This document shows, in pieces, positions 45,625 to 57,178 of a stretch of DNA of 64,000 nt (the first letter of the stretch is position 1; the number at the start of each line of letters is the position of its first letter). The notes under the pieces were generated by a model. It did not search any database. It was given only the letters and a program-made list of their open reading frames with translations, and was not told the origin of the DNA. The DNA lies in the NCBI GenBank assembly GCA_026826555.1, contig JAKSZT010004976.1:8283658-8347657 (forward strand), written 5' to 3'. A program made the translations under genes and the position numbers. The stretch comes from Tolypeutes matacus (Eukaryota > Chordata > Mammalia > Cingulata > Chlamyphoridae).

Positions 45625-46530
45625 ATTTTAAAGATACTTGGATTATACAAATGTCACATCAAAAAATATAGGGGATTACCATATGCCCCGCTCCTGACAC
45701 CACCCATATTTTCCCACATTAACAACATCCTTCATTAGTGAGGTACATTCATTACAATTGATTAACACATTCTGGAGCATTGCCACTAAGTGTGGATTAA
45801 AGTTTACATTGTTATTTTACAATTTTACAATAAAGGACTTTTTAACAGCTAAAAAAAAAGCTTTGGATACAGCATATGGTATGTGAATATATCTCAATAA
45901 AACTGCTTAATAAACAAATAAATAATTGTGAAGAATAGCCAGAAATAGCGGCTATGTACAGCAGGGGAAACAGAGAGATTGACAGATGGGAAATTTTCTT
46001 GTTTGTCTGCTTTTTGTTTATTTTTATTATTATTGAAATAATGAAAATGCTCTAATAATGATTGAAGTGATGAACACACAACTATGTGATTATACCAAAT
46101 ACCATTGATTGTACACTTTGGATAAATTGTATGCTTTATTAATACGTATCAATAAAATTAATTTGTTTAAAAAAAAAGTTTACATTGTAGTTTACACTCT
46201 CTCCCACCCACTTTTGTAGGATATGGCAATATTTATAATGGCCTGTATCTGTGGTTGCAGTCATTCAGGACAATTCCCAAGTCCCCAAAATGCCCCCATA
46301 TTATACCTGTTTTCCCCCCTCCCTGCCCTCAGAACCTCCAGTGGCCACTGCCTCCACATCAATGATGTAATTTCTTACATTGCTAGAATCACAATAAGTC
46401 TATAGTAGAATACCAGTAAGTCTACTCTAGTCTGTAGTTCATTCCCCAATCCTGAGCATTCTGGGATGGTGATGCCCACTCCACCTCCAATTGAGAGGGG
46501 GCTGTGATCCCATCGGGCCAATGGATGGGA
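45625..46530 (-). mobile_element. L1 3' UTR insertion, split by a later insertion
   Basis: Complement of the 9904/31771 3' UTR, present as 45625-45812 and 46176-46530 around a later insertion. It includes the 'CATCACCATCCCAGAATCC'-type segment (complement near 46450-46490). Confidence 0.85.
45813..46175 (+). mobile_element. Older L1 3' end nested in an L1 3' UTR
   Basis: Plus-strand L1 3' end ('GTGTGAATATATCTCAaTAAAACTGCTT'-like part, then 'GAAGAATAGCCAGAAATAGC' and 'ATACGTATCAATAAAATTAATTTG') with poly(A). Perfect 13-bp duplication AAGTTTACATTGT (45800-45812 and 46176-46188). Confidence 0.88.
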
Positions 46531-46639
46531 CTCTCTTGCTTGCAGTTGTAGACTCTCTTGGTTCCTTGGTGTGGTAGTTGTCCATCCTCACCTCCTTGTT
46601 AGTTGTCCTGGGTGAGACCAATGAACTAGAAAGTAGGTG

Positions 46640-49600
46640 TTGCAACTCCATTTGCATAAATTAGTATGTGTATGTGTGTGTACACAAATATATATTTATA
46701 TGTGTATAGGAAATTTCTGAAGGATACAGGAAGAAGGACAATGGGTTTCTGGGATGGCAGAGACTTAATTTTTTCAATAAAATAACTAGATTTAGAAAGG
46801 AAACTAATTTGCCATAATATGGTAAACAGTTTCCAATAATCTTGAGTCATCAAAAGTCCTTTTTGCCACACCAAATTACTTCTCCCCAATACCCCCCCAC
46901 CTCCACCATCACACATAAATATCATACCTACTGTTGGATGCCTATAAACAGGCAGCTTGGGGTGTAGAGAAAAGGATGGATTTCAGCTCCCACTTGCCCC
47001 TCAACTGTGCATCTTTGTGTAGTACACGACATGCACAACTGCTCATGGCGGCCCTGCCGGGAGTCACATGTTCCCTACTCAACCACTGTTATTAATAGAC
47101 CAATAAAGAATATATAGCACCTGTTAAAAATAGTTTCCTTTAAAATAAAGTTATCTTTGAAAGTCAATCCCAAAGCTCACAATAGGTGGAGGTAGGGAAT
47201 ATTCAGCTCTTTACAGTCTCCTGGTTTGACTGATTGATGTCCCAAGGTGCTTCATTTCATGGGTGCAGTACAAAAGGCACCATCTGAACTTCCTGCTGTT
47301 AGTTGCTGTGATTTTCATAACCCTGATGGTCTGCAAAGCTTTCTGGCTACTTTAAATGTAATTCTTTCTCTCTGAAGGTAATAAGAGTTTAGTTAGATAG
47401 GGAGAAATCTTTTGTTCTCCTTTTTCCTTCCTATTAATTGTATCCCCATAGCCAAAGCATTGTATTAAGGGCCGTAGCCTTTCCAGACCTGATCTGAGGA
47501 CACTTATGTACTAAGATAAGAAGTTATAAGGTCAACATGACATCCAATTTCAAGTAAACAAAGTCCATACCAACTGTTTTTTTTTTTTTAATTGCTTTGT
47601 TTTTTTTAGAACGAAGCATTGTTCAAGCCATTTTACCCCACGCAAAGAATTATAATTATTTGTAATACTCATGAGTTAGGTATTTATTCATACAAACCTG
47701 GAAAACCAAAAGGACCTAGTAACACTGAACTGGCAAGGGAGTGAAGCAAGAAAACAGTCCTAGTTATCTCAACAGCTGGCTTTTGGTACCTCCTCCAAAG
47801 ACACATTGGTCTGTCTCTCTCATGGTACACTGAGTCCCTGATAAACAGGTGCTTTATAAAAACAGACTATTCTGAACCTTTTTGCCTTTTTCTATGGAAT
47901 CTAAGCAGACCTGCTTTCTCTTTGTAATTAATACATTTTATGTATTAAAATTAAAAGGAAATTAAATGTAATTAATTTTCTCTTTATAATTAATAAATAT
48001 CTTGAGGAAGATAGTTGAGACAATGCAAGTATCCTGGTTCTCCTCAAATTTTGCCCACTACTTTTCACTTCCATTAGTGCATCTTGCCTGCAACAATTAT
48101 TACTGTGGTTTTTCAAGATGATTTTCTATCTTCCTTGTTCCTTCTACATTAATTAATTGGAATTCTTCTAGAAGGAAAAGCTCTTTTTCTCCCATTTATT
48201 TGTTTACTTATTTGTGTGTATCAATATGGACTCATGGAGGTTTATTTTTATTCTCTAGATTATAATCCAACATTATTATTTATTATGTGGCTTAAATTGT
48301 TCCAGATTTGACCACCGGGAGCTCTTTCAGGTTGATGCCCATGCCTTTTGACATGTCCCCACCCTTTTTCAAGGGCTTCCTTACTCTCTAGCACCACAAG
48401 ATGCTTCAGGTTCATCTTGTATATTCCCCGCCCCAGCTCTGGAAGAGAAGTGCAAATTATAATGCTGTCTAATTAATCAGTGAATAAAACAAATTGCAAT
48501 TATTGCTAGCTACGTAACAGAATTGAAATAATATCCTAGACCTCTCAATCACCACAATCTAGAAACTGTAATTAGTTTAGATTACTATGGTGTTACTTTA
48601 CTTTTTTGTTCATTTAAATAACGCCTTGAACAGTGCATGGCACATTGTAGGTACTCAATAAATACGACTCCTTTGTGCCAAACATGGTGCTCAGTTCAGT
48701 CTTAGCCCAGTGCATAATTGAAGCTCAGTAAGTGAAAACCATCACAAAGCTTGGCAAAGGAAAAATCACCTCTCTGAGAAAGCAGGTTCCGCACACTCAT
48801 TTTTCTTTCTTGGCCTCAGAAGAATTATCCACGTGGCCCAATCTGGGTATCTCTTCTAGGATACAGAGAAAACATCTCTGCACACCTGAGGTCTTATACT
48901 CCAAACAATCCTGAATTCTGGACTTTAATCTCAGAACCGAAATGCAAACGGTAAGGGAAAAGATGCAGGGCACAGGGGTTTAGTGCAGGAGCCAAGGTCC
49001 CCACCTCTGGAGGGCTGCCAAGCCTGCCCAGCCCAGGGGCACGCCCGCTTATCTGACTGGGGGTCCTCCTGCCCCGCCCACATCTGCTCAAGCTCAACTC
49101 CAGCATTGTTTAAATCTTGATGAGGAAGGACAAGAAAGCAAAGCAAGGGAACTTAGGGGGTTTTCCCGGCCGGTATTTCCTGACCCTAGTAGCCCAGCCA
49201 AGGAAAACATATGATCAAGAAATCGTCTCACTTGGCCAGAATCTACCACGCTTCAGCTCAGAGGTTTTCTTACTTTGCAAAGAGAGGTGAAGAAGTTAGA
49301 GGCTGGTGTAATCTCAGTCCTTAGGGCCCTCAGCCTGCAGCTCTGCCTCCACGATTTCCACACCCACCAGCAACCAGAAGCCAGGAGCCAGAGGCAGGGC
49401 TTTGCCGGCCACACTCACTGTGGGAGCCAGCAGAAAAAGCCGGGCGGGGTTCAACCAAAAGCAAAGCAAAGGGAAAAAACCTGAAGACTTAGGGAGGACT
49501 GTCCCCACGAGTCAGTCTGGGGCTCAGGGGTAGCACAAGGCCAGGCAGACGCAGCGATACCACCTACTTTCTGGGTCCCTGGAATTGACTGCTTTGGTCC

Positions 49601-49764
49601 TGTTAACCAATAGGAAGTTGCATAGCAAGAATATGAATTCCTAGGATCACACCACCAACTGTAGTCAAATGTGGGGTTTCTGGTAGAGACAGTATTTTCC
49701 CAGCCATTGAGAAAGACTGCCACAAAGGAAGCATTGTTTTAAATGTTTTTAAAATTGGAGTTAA
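46640..49764. other. Intergenic DNA, no gene recognised
   Basis: Mostly unique sequence. A relic with 'CAGTGCATGGCACATTGTAGGTACTCAATAAATAC' (about 48630-48665) is MIR/L2-like. 48940-49500 is GC-richer with open frames on both strands but no domain I can name. A (TA/TG)-rich tract lies at 46665-46710. Confidence 0.5.
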
Positions 49765-49973
49765 GGGAAGCGGCTGTGGCTCAATCAGTAGGGCTCCCGT
49801 TTACCATATGGGAGGCTCCAGGTTCGGTTCCCGGGGCCTCCTGGTGAAGGCAAGCCCGCCCGCACGGCGTGGTTAGCTGACCCAGTGAGCACAAGCAGCA
49901 AGGGGGGGATAAATGAATAAATAAATAACATCTTTAAAATAAATAAATAAATAAAAATTTAAAAAAATAAAAT
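49765..49973 (+). mobile_element. tRNA-derived SINE, type A
   Basis: Plus-strand, near-consensus: 'GGGAAGCGGCTGTGGCTCAA', (AAAT)n-rich long tail. Duplication AAAATTGGAGTTAA (49751-49764 and 49974-49987). Confidence 0.95.
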
Positions 49974-49999
49974 AAAATTGGAGTTAAAAAGGAGTGTAT

Positions 50000-52640
50000 G
50001 AGAATATTTGTATTTCTTTACATCTCTATAATCTTTTTTGTCAACAATTCTGGGAAACTGAAACCAGATGAGGTAATGAATTGAAATCATTGGAGTGTGG
50101 GCAGGCTGCAAGTTCACTGTGGCTTGTTGTAAAATCATGTTGATAAGACAATCTCCAGGCTCTTTGTGGATTCCTTAACATCTTCTATTTTTCAAGCAAA
50201 TTCTCAGGAAGCAACCAGAGAAATAGACAGATGTGTAGATCCCAACCTCACAATTTATTAGCTATGTGACCTTGGGAAAGTTCCTAACTCTCTCTGAAGC
50301 TTTTTCTTCATCCTTAAAATGAGGCTAATGAAACCTTCCTCCTAGGACAGTTTAAAGATTAAATGAGATATTGTTTTAAAATATCTCTTGTGAATCTCAA
50401 GCATGGTGGCCTTTCAACAGATGTTTGTTCCTTTCCCAGGAAACATGAATGAAACCCTTCCTTTAACAGACAAGCTAGGTGTTAGCTGAGAGCCTCTGAC
50501 CTAAATCTATTCAGCATAATAAATATTAGTAAGTATAGTAGACACTATCAGGGCTCTGCCCAGATCCCCTGTTTTTGGCCATCTCTCCTTGAGTGTACTT
50601 CCAAGGGCTTTCACCTGAGACTCTTCCTTGAAGGACTGCCTTGGGGTTACTGGAGCCACTTTTCCCACATACTCAGGTTGCTAGAAGTGCATGGAAGATT
50701 ATATATTCCATCCAAGCAGCCCATGACAAAGGCCTGAAGGATACAGGACTATGATAGACCAATTCCTTTGCCTTGAGTAGGAGAAACTCTGAGCCATACC
50801 TTATACTCTGAGTTCCCCATGGGACCAGACTGAAGATGGAGGACATTGCCTGACATCACACACTTGCTTAGCTTCTTCCCTTTCTATGCTCTGCTTTCTT
50901 TGCTCCTACACCAGCCTTCCTCGTAAGTGTCTTAATAAATCACTAGTACTCAAGTCCTAATTTCAGAGTTTGCTTCTGGGGCAACTAAACTAACACAATA
51001 AGCTTCTGAACATCTCATGTAGAGATGCCACATGATAAAGAAATTCTAATGGTCAGAGCTAAAAGAGCTGACCAGACTCCATTCAAATCATTCACTACTT
51101 TAACAGCTATAATGATCTTAATAATAATTACTTATTCATGTGCCCAGTAGCTGTGTTATGTTCAACTCTAATCCTCATAACCAACCTACAAGATAGCTAG
51201 TTTTATATTTGTGGCAGTTTTTAAAAATGGGAACAAATTCTTTGAGTCTCCTCCCATGAAGAAGTGAGGTCTTTTACTTCCCTTGAATCTCACTACTTTT
51301 AGAAAAACCTGCTCAACTTTGATAACTTGACCTTTGATCTCCAAGATCTGGCCACCCTAGGATACTACTTCCTAGGGGAGGCTACCCAACCATGTGGGTT
51401 GATTAATCTTAAACCTCATTTCTAGGAGACAGGATTTAGTTGGGTCTTGCTTTTGTATCTAGTCTGACAGTCTCTGCCTTTTGATTGAAGTATTTTTCCA
51501 TTTCCATTTAATGTAATTATTAATATTGTTGGATTTGGGTCACAATTTTACTATTTTTTTTTTATTTGTCTCATCTGGTTTTTGTTCCTTGGTTCCGATT
51601 TTCTTACATTCTTTTGGTTTGATAATATATTTGATTAGATTTAAAATTTAAAATCTCAGTTTTCTCGGTTATTCCTTGGGTCAGTAAGCCCCAAATGCAA
51701 GGTGGTGAACCCTCTTTAATTTTTTTAATAGCATGTTTCCTCTACTATCCATGATGATGTTTATGAAGTGAACACCAGGTTGAATTATATTTTAATCTCA
51801 AACAAAATAAGTGAATTCTTCAGAAGATTTTCATTTGAGAGTTGACTGACACTGTAATCTGTGAGTTACTGCCATTTAGAAATGCTTCCATCTAATCCAC
51901 AGAAGGGAGAAGTTACATAATATAAGATAAAACATTAACTAAACCTTGGAGAAGGCAGCTAAAGCAAATAAAAATGTGGCAAGAATAGGAATTATCACCC
52001 ACTCTGTTGGTGCCATGTTTCTCAGATTTAATAGTGCTCCCCACAGTCAGATGACATAACTGTGATACATCTGAATGGGGGAAAGACTGACAAAAACACT
52101 TACTGATATGTAATTTGATCTATTTGCCATGAATAAAATAAATCAAACTTTGTGACCATGTCTCCCTTAATCTGCTCTCTTATGATGACTGGGGCATTGC
52201 CACAAAGCTCAGAAGTGTCTAACAAACATTAATTGATTGATCTTTGCAGCTTTAATTTCATTGGACATAAAGTCAGAATATGAGAAAGAGTAGTTAATGC
52301 AACTTGGTGACTAAGTAAGCATGGAGAAGAAGACAGGTAAAAAGAGGGCAATTGACCTTGTACAGAATTGGTAAAAAGGGTGTGTGTTAATCTTTGGAAA
52401 TGAATAGAAAAGATGAAAGCACAACATAATATTTGTAACTAGCAGTGCTATTATAATGGTATGACAGTGGTTGAAAGGGAAAGTCTAAGGTCATGTAAAT
52501 TACTAAAAAGGAAAGCTAAAAAATGTAACATGGAACTGTATAGCATATAGTAAAGTCACATGTGAAATATGAATATGGGTAATATTGCATATTTAAGACT
52601 TTTTCTTTGAAACTGAACAATTGTATGTTAATATTACAAG
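50000..52640. other. Intergenic with MIR, an old LTR and an L1 relic
   Basis: MIR at about 50230-50370 ('TATTAGCTATGTGACCTTGGGAAAGTTCC'). An old LTR at about 50540-50998. A degraded repeat near 51210-51420 that I cannot classify. A minus-strand ancient L1 piece at 51430-51730. 51790-52640 shows nothing recognisable. No gene. Confidence 0.6.
50540..50998 (+). repeat. Old LTR relic (ERVL-like)
   Basis: The 3' part reads 'GTCTTAATAAATCACTAGTACTCAAGTCC ... GTTTGCTTCTGGGGCAACTAAACTAACACA', with a polyadenylation signal at about 50930 and a terminal CA, in the style of ERVL-type LTRs. The 5' limit is uncertain. Confidence 0.5.
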
Positions 52641-52649
52641 ATGTTAATA

Positions 52650-53515
52650 TTAGATCAAAAAGCCATTATGCTGAGTGAAAGAAACCAGACACAAAGTACT
52701 ACATATTGTATGATTCCGTTTATATAAAATGTGAATATAAGTTATAAAGATGAAATTAGATTAATGGCTATGTAGGGAAGGGGGAGGGGATAAAGGGATT
52801 GAGAGGCGATGGCTAAGGGGTGTGGAGTTTTTCTTTTTGGAGTAATGAAATTGTTCTAAAACTTTTTGTGGGTGATGAATGCATAACATTGTGATTATAC
52901 TAAAAGCCATTGATTATACATTTTGAATAGATTGTATGGTGTGTGAATATATCTCAGTAAAACTGCTTTTGGGGAGCAGATGTGGCTCAAGTGGTTGAGG
53001 GCCTGCTTCCCACATGGGAGGTCCTGGGTTCAGTTCCCGGCGCCTCCTAAAAACGAAAACAAACAACAAACAAACAAGTGGAAAAAAAATAACTCAGGGG
53101 AGCAAACGTGGCTCAGTGGTTGAACACCATCTTTCCACTTACAAGGTTCCAGGGTCAATCCCTGGCCCTGGTACCTCAAAAAAAAAAAAAAAAAAACTGC
53201 TTTAAAAAAATTAATAGCAGAGCAGGTATAGCTCAGTGGTTGAGTGCCTGCTTCACATGTACGAGGTTCTCAAGAATAGCCAGAAATAGCAGCTTTGTAC
53301 AGCAAGGGAAGCATAGAGAGAGTGAGAGAAGATGAATTTTTTGCTTGTTTTTTGTTTATGGTTACTATTATTGAAATAATGAAAATGCTCTAATGATTGA
53401 CGTGATGAATGCACAACTATGTGCTTATATTAAATACCATTTTTGTACACTTAGAATAGATTGCATGCTTTACTAATATGTATCAATAAAATAGATTTGT
53501 TTTTTTTAAAAAAGA
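52650..53515 (+). mobile_element. L1 3' end with nested SINEs
   Basis: Plus-strand: ORF2 end ('GCCATTATGCTGAGTGAAAGAAACCAGACAC'), 3' UTR ('GTATGGTGTGTGAATATATCTCAGTAAAACTGC'), a dimeric SINE (52981-53192), a headless or tailless SINE piece (53213-53270), then 'AAGAATAGCCAGAAATAGC' to 'TATCAATAAAATAGATTTG'. Same 3' end as 45813-46175. Confidence 0.85.
52981..53192 (+). mobile_element. Dimeric tRNA-derived SINE
   Basis: Heads at about 52981-53050 ('GGGGAGCAGATGTGGCTCAAGTGG', B-box 'GGTTCAGTTCCC') and 53098-53176, linker (AAAC)n, poly(A). Duplication AAAACTGCTTT (52969-52979 and 53193-53203). Confidence 0.92.
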
Positions 53516-53849
53516 GGGCAATTAACAATTATTGGGTTCTGAATACATTCCCAGCTAGGTGCTATGAGTGCTATGAGTGTCTATAAAATGAAGACAGATG
53601 TGTGGGCCCTCACAGGGAATTTTGAGTATCAAATGGGAACTTGCATGTGAAAGCTCTTTGAGAAGGATTCATGGGGTAAGTGCTCCACTTTGGTTGGGTT
53701 GCCTAGAGCAGAGCCCTAGTCAGGGAACCAAGTACACAGAAAACACTGGGGGAAAACAGTGAGGGAGGGGAGTTCAATGACTCTGTTTCCTTATTTGCAT
53801 TTTGGGATAGGTATCAGAAATTACTCACTCAGCAATTACTTTTGAGCAC

Positions 53850-54427
53850 TGTGGCAGTTTGAGATTATTTTTGTGAAATCCCCAAAAAAGAGAAAGGTTA
53901 TGTTTATAAACTGTTCTGTTCCTCTGGGTGTGATACCCTTTGATTGTATTAAATTCAAAGGTTTTAAGTTTACTTAATAAAATCAATTTGAGGCTTTGAT
54001 TCGACCACGTCAGTATGAAGTGACTCAGGGTTGAGTCCCTGACCCCTTGGTGGGCTAATATAAACGGACACTCACTCAAGAAGACACAAGGAAGAGGAGA
54101 GAACTTGGTCAATTCGGTCCTGCCATATGACAGAAAGGAGAAGGCTCAAACAGCTAAAACCCCAGGAAGAGAGATGAGCCATTTGCCTGACAGTTTGCAG
54201 CCAAAGAGAACAGAGCAGCTGAGCAGCTGAGAAGGCCCAAGAGCTCAGGCAGAGATCGCCCGCCATCTTCCTTCAACACGTGGCAACAGAGTTTGGTAAG
54301 GAAGTAACCTTGAGTTGGACTCCTCAGGGCCTTGTAACTGTGAGCTTCTACCCCAAATAAATACCCTTTCTAGAAGCCAACAGATTTCTGGCACTTTGCA
54401 TCAACACCCCTTTGGCTGACTAATACA
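53850..54427 (+). mobile_element. Solo LTR, MaLR-like, best preserved copy
   Basis: 578 bp, starting TGTGGCAGTTTGAG and ending GGCTGACTAATACA. AATAAA in 'CCCCAAATAAATACCC' (about 54351-54366). Perfect 5-bp duplication AGCAC (53845-53849 and 54428-54432). It split an old relic whose right half begins 'ACTATATGGCAGACACAGTTCTAGGTGCTGG'. Family named from structure and duplication size, not from a search. Confidence 0.87.
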
Positions 54428-55465
54428 AGCACACTATATGGCAGACACAGTTCTAGGTGCTGGAGATAAACAACCCCCAATACTAGCTCTCATGGAGCTG
54501 ACATTCCAGTGGATTCTTTTATTTCTAGGTATATTCTCCCGTAAGGCCTGGAATCCAGTATAAACAAAGGCCCCTTTCAGACCTTCTTGGGGATTTACTG
54601 ATTAAAGTAACTTATTCTCAGGTGCTCACCCTAGAGCCAGGAAGTCACAGCATGGCCCCTGCATCTTCCTCTGAGAGCTCAGCGTCTTTGACCATGTCCT
54701 CAAGGATAGGTGTTATTTCCACTTTACAAATAGGGAAATGGTGGTTCCATGAACTCCCCCAGTCATCCCTGGGATCAATTGGCAGTAACATACTAAAAGT
54801 AATATCTCCTGCTTTCCAGACTGCTTCCGTCAGTCTTCCAGCATACAGCATTTTGAAATAATGATGAATTTAGATTTAATATGAAGAGTAGCTCTTCAAA
54901 ATCCTTCTGTGGCTCTTCAAAAATATAAGAGGTGCTAAATTCTTCAGATTCTTTATGAATGCCTGAAACCCCACTTTTGTCCAGCCTTGTCACTCCATGC
55001 TCCCTGGTCTAGTGCTGGGGTCAAGTTGGCCCCTCGGGGAGCCAGAGAAGTGAGGGACAGGCAGTGAATTAACATCTGTCACACATGGCTACAATGCTTA
55101 TGTGCCCCATAACCTTTTTCTTTTATTTGGTCCACAAATCAGCTCCTTGTTGTATCATATTTTTAAAACTCCATTAGAAATTGCAATTGAGTTGTTTAAA
55201 CAAAATATGCCATATATACCAAATAAGAGAACGGTTATTGGCATTATTTGACCAACTTTTGTTTCTGTGGTTCTGATCATTAGATAACTAAAGCCCTTGA
55301 CAAATGATCACTTGCCAGTTTTCAAAAAGATAGTGGCAGTTAGCTCCTCAAGTATAGAAAGAACTTGAGCAAGATTTTCTTTCTAAACCAGAAGCTGAGT
55401 TTAGAAGTTCATTCACTACTCAGGTGAGGTTGACACCGAACACTTTGTCAACTGTACAAAGCAAA
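54428..55465. other. Intergenic DNA with old relic
   Basis: 54428-54515 is an old interspersed relic ('CTAGGTGCTGGAGATAAACAACC', 'CTCATGGAGCTGACATTCCAGTGG'). 54700-54760 has MIR-like wording. No gene. Confidence 0.5.
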
Positions 55466-55467
55466 TT

Positions 55468-55862
55468 CTAGAATTCATCTGGTTGCTTTGTCTAGAAATG
55501 TCCATGATGACACTCCTGGGATATCTGACATTTGAGCTATTTCTGGATTTGCGTTAGGTTTTCCATGGCATCCCTGCCCTTATAACTTAACACAATGTAA
55601 TGTGGTGTCTTGCCCCAAATCAAAGCTTTGGAGATTAGCAAGATTTATATTTGAGGTGTGTATTTGTGCATTTCAGGACTCACCTGGTCACTTTGCCTAG
55701 AAGTATTCTGACTAAAAGTGGTGTGGGGTTTCTGGGTTTGTGTGAGGTTTCACGGCATCCCTGGCCTAAATGACTTAAGACAATGTCAGTTTGGTGTCCT
55801 TCCCCAAGACAAGGTTTCAGAGATCAGCAAGATTTACATTCGATGTGTTAATCTGTGCTGCT
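55468..55862 (+). repeat. Diverged tandem duplication of about 200 bp
   Basis: Two adjacent, same-orientation copies (about 55468-55670 and 55675-55862) share ordered blocks: 'CTGGTtgCTTTGtCTAGAA' / 'CTGGTCACTTTGCCTAGAA', 'GGCATCCCTGcCC' / 'GGCATCCCTGGCC', 'TTAacACAATGTaat' / 'TTAagACAATGTcag', 'TTtggaGATtAGCAAGATTTA' / 'TTcagaGATcAGCAAGATTTA'. About 75-80% alike by eye. I do not recognise the unit. Confidence 0.75.
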
Positions 55863-56384
55863 GGCCACTGAAGACCACACATGCGCACGCACGCACATAC
55901 ACACTTATGCTCACACTCATAATCCCCTGTCCCCATGGCTCAGAACACAGCTGAGAATGTGGCTGCCACCCTTGGAGGAAACATTTGCCTCAAGGGCTGG
56001 GCCTGGGCAAGTGGGACTGGACTGTGAAACTCTTTGGAGGCAACAGAAATGACCACCCTCTAATTCTCCAGCCTGAGGACAGACGCCTGCTGAGGGAGGT
56101 CGGGACCGCAGGGGGAGGAAGAGTCTCCACGACTGAGCAGCTGCTTGATGAAGTAAGTGTGACCAGGGAACACGTCTCTAGGGGTTTTCAGGTCTGGCAT
56201 TCCACCTCTGTCTCTTTCCAATGGAAGTTTGGCTCATTCCTGTGATAACCACCATGCCCTTTAATTAAGAACTTTTGGGGAATGTATTAAATGACTAGTC
56301 AGAAGCTTTGTGTAACCTGAGGGAGTAGGAGGAATGGGGAGTGACTGCTAATCTGCTAATGGGTTCAAGGTTCCTTTTAGGGGA

Positions 56385-56532
56385 TGATGAAAATGTTCTG
56401 AAATTGGACTATAGTGATGGTTGCACAACACTGTGAATATACTTGAAACCATTGAGTTGTACACTTAAAACAGGTGAACGTGGTATGCAAATTATATCTC
56501 AGTAAAGCTGTTGGGAAAAAAAAAAAAAAAAG
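56385..56532 (+). mobile_element. Old L1 3' end with poly(A)
   Basis: 'AAATTGGACTATAGTGATGGTTGCACAACACTGTGAATATAC' and 'GTGGTATGCAAATTATATCTCAGTAAAGCTG' followed by A(15), a widespread old L1 3' terminus. Confidence 0.85.
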
Positions 56533-57161
56533 CCTTATGTCAATTGCTACCTGTTGCTAGTTTTTATAGCAAAGACAAGCAGCAGAAAAATGTGCACAAG
56601 CCAAGTACATGTATGAAGATGGACAAACTACTGTGGCCCTGAGGTTCTGCTGAGAAACTACATTCCACCTGATGTCCATGTCGCTACTGGGGGAAGCTGT
56701 TTAAGGAGCACGGATCGGCTTTAGATGTTTAGAGGGAACATGTGGCCACAAATAAAGCACTTTTTACAGAAAAGCACGTCATTGAGGAAATTGACCATTG
56801 ACACCATCAAGCATGAAGAGTAACACTCTGCTTGATGAGGGAAGGTGGTGGAGGGAGGAGAAGGGACAGTCTCTGCTCTCAGGTGGCTACTGTGGAGTCA
56901 ACTGGGCAGGTGGGCCACCATGATGCACGCACCCAACTGCAAGGGAGAGAGATGGTTCAGGAAGACGCAGGAAGTGCAAGCATGGAACAGGAGGGAGACA
57001 AGCCCTGTGCCATGGGGGAGGACACGTGAAGGATGAGGAGGAGAGCAGGGCGCGCACCCCTGCACCGGAGAGGAAGACACGCCGTCTCACCTGGGACCAG
57101 GTGGCCCTGGCCCGGATGGATGTATGCTGAAGAGATGAATGGACAGTTGGAGGAGAAAGCC
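56533..57161. other. Unassigned unique DNA
   Basis: No gene recognised between the L1 3' end and the L1 at 57179. The short open frames around 56832-57090 overlap on both strands and lack known domains. Confidence 0.5.
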
Positions 57162-57178
57162 CGGGGGAGCCATCTGAA

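Noticed and set aside
49765..49973. Long AAAT-rich tail as an origin or matrix attachment site
   Set aside because: It is the normal tail of a type A SINE with a clear 14-bp duplication.
55877..55920. CA/CG-rich short tandem tract as a special structure
   Set aside because: Short imperfect (ACGC/ACAC) run, an ordinary microsatellite.
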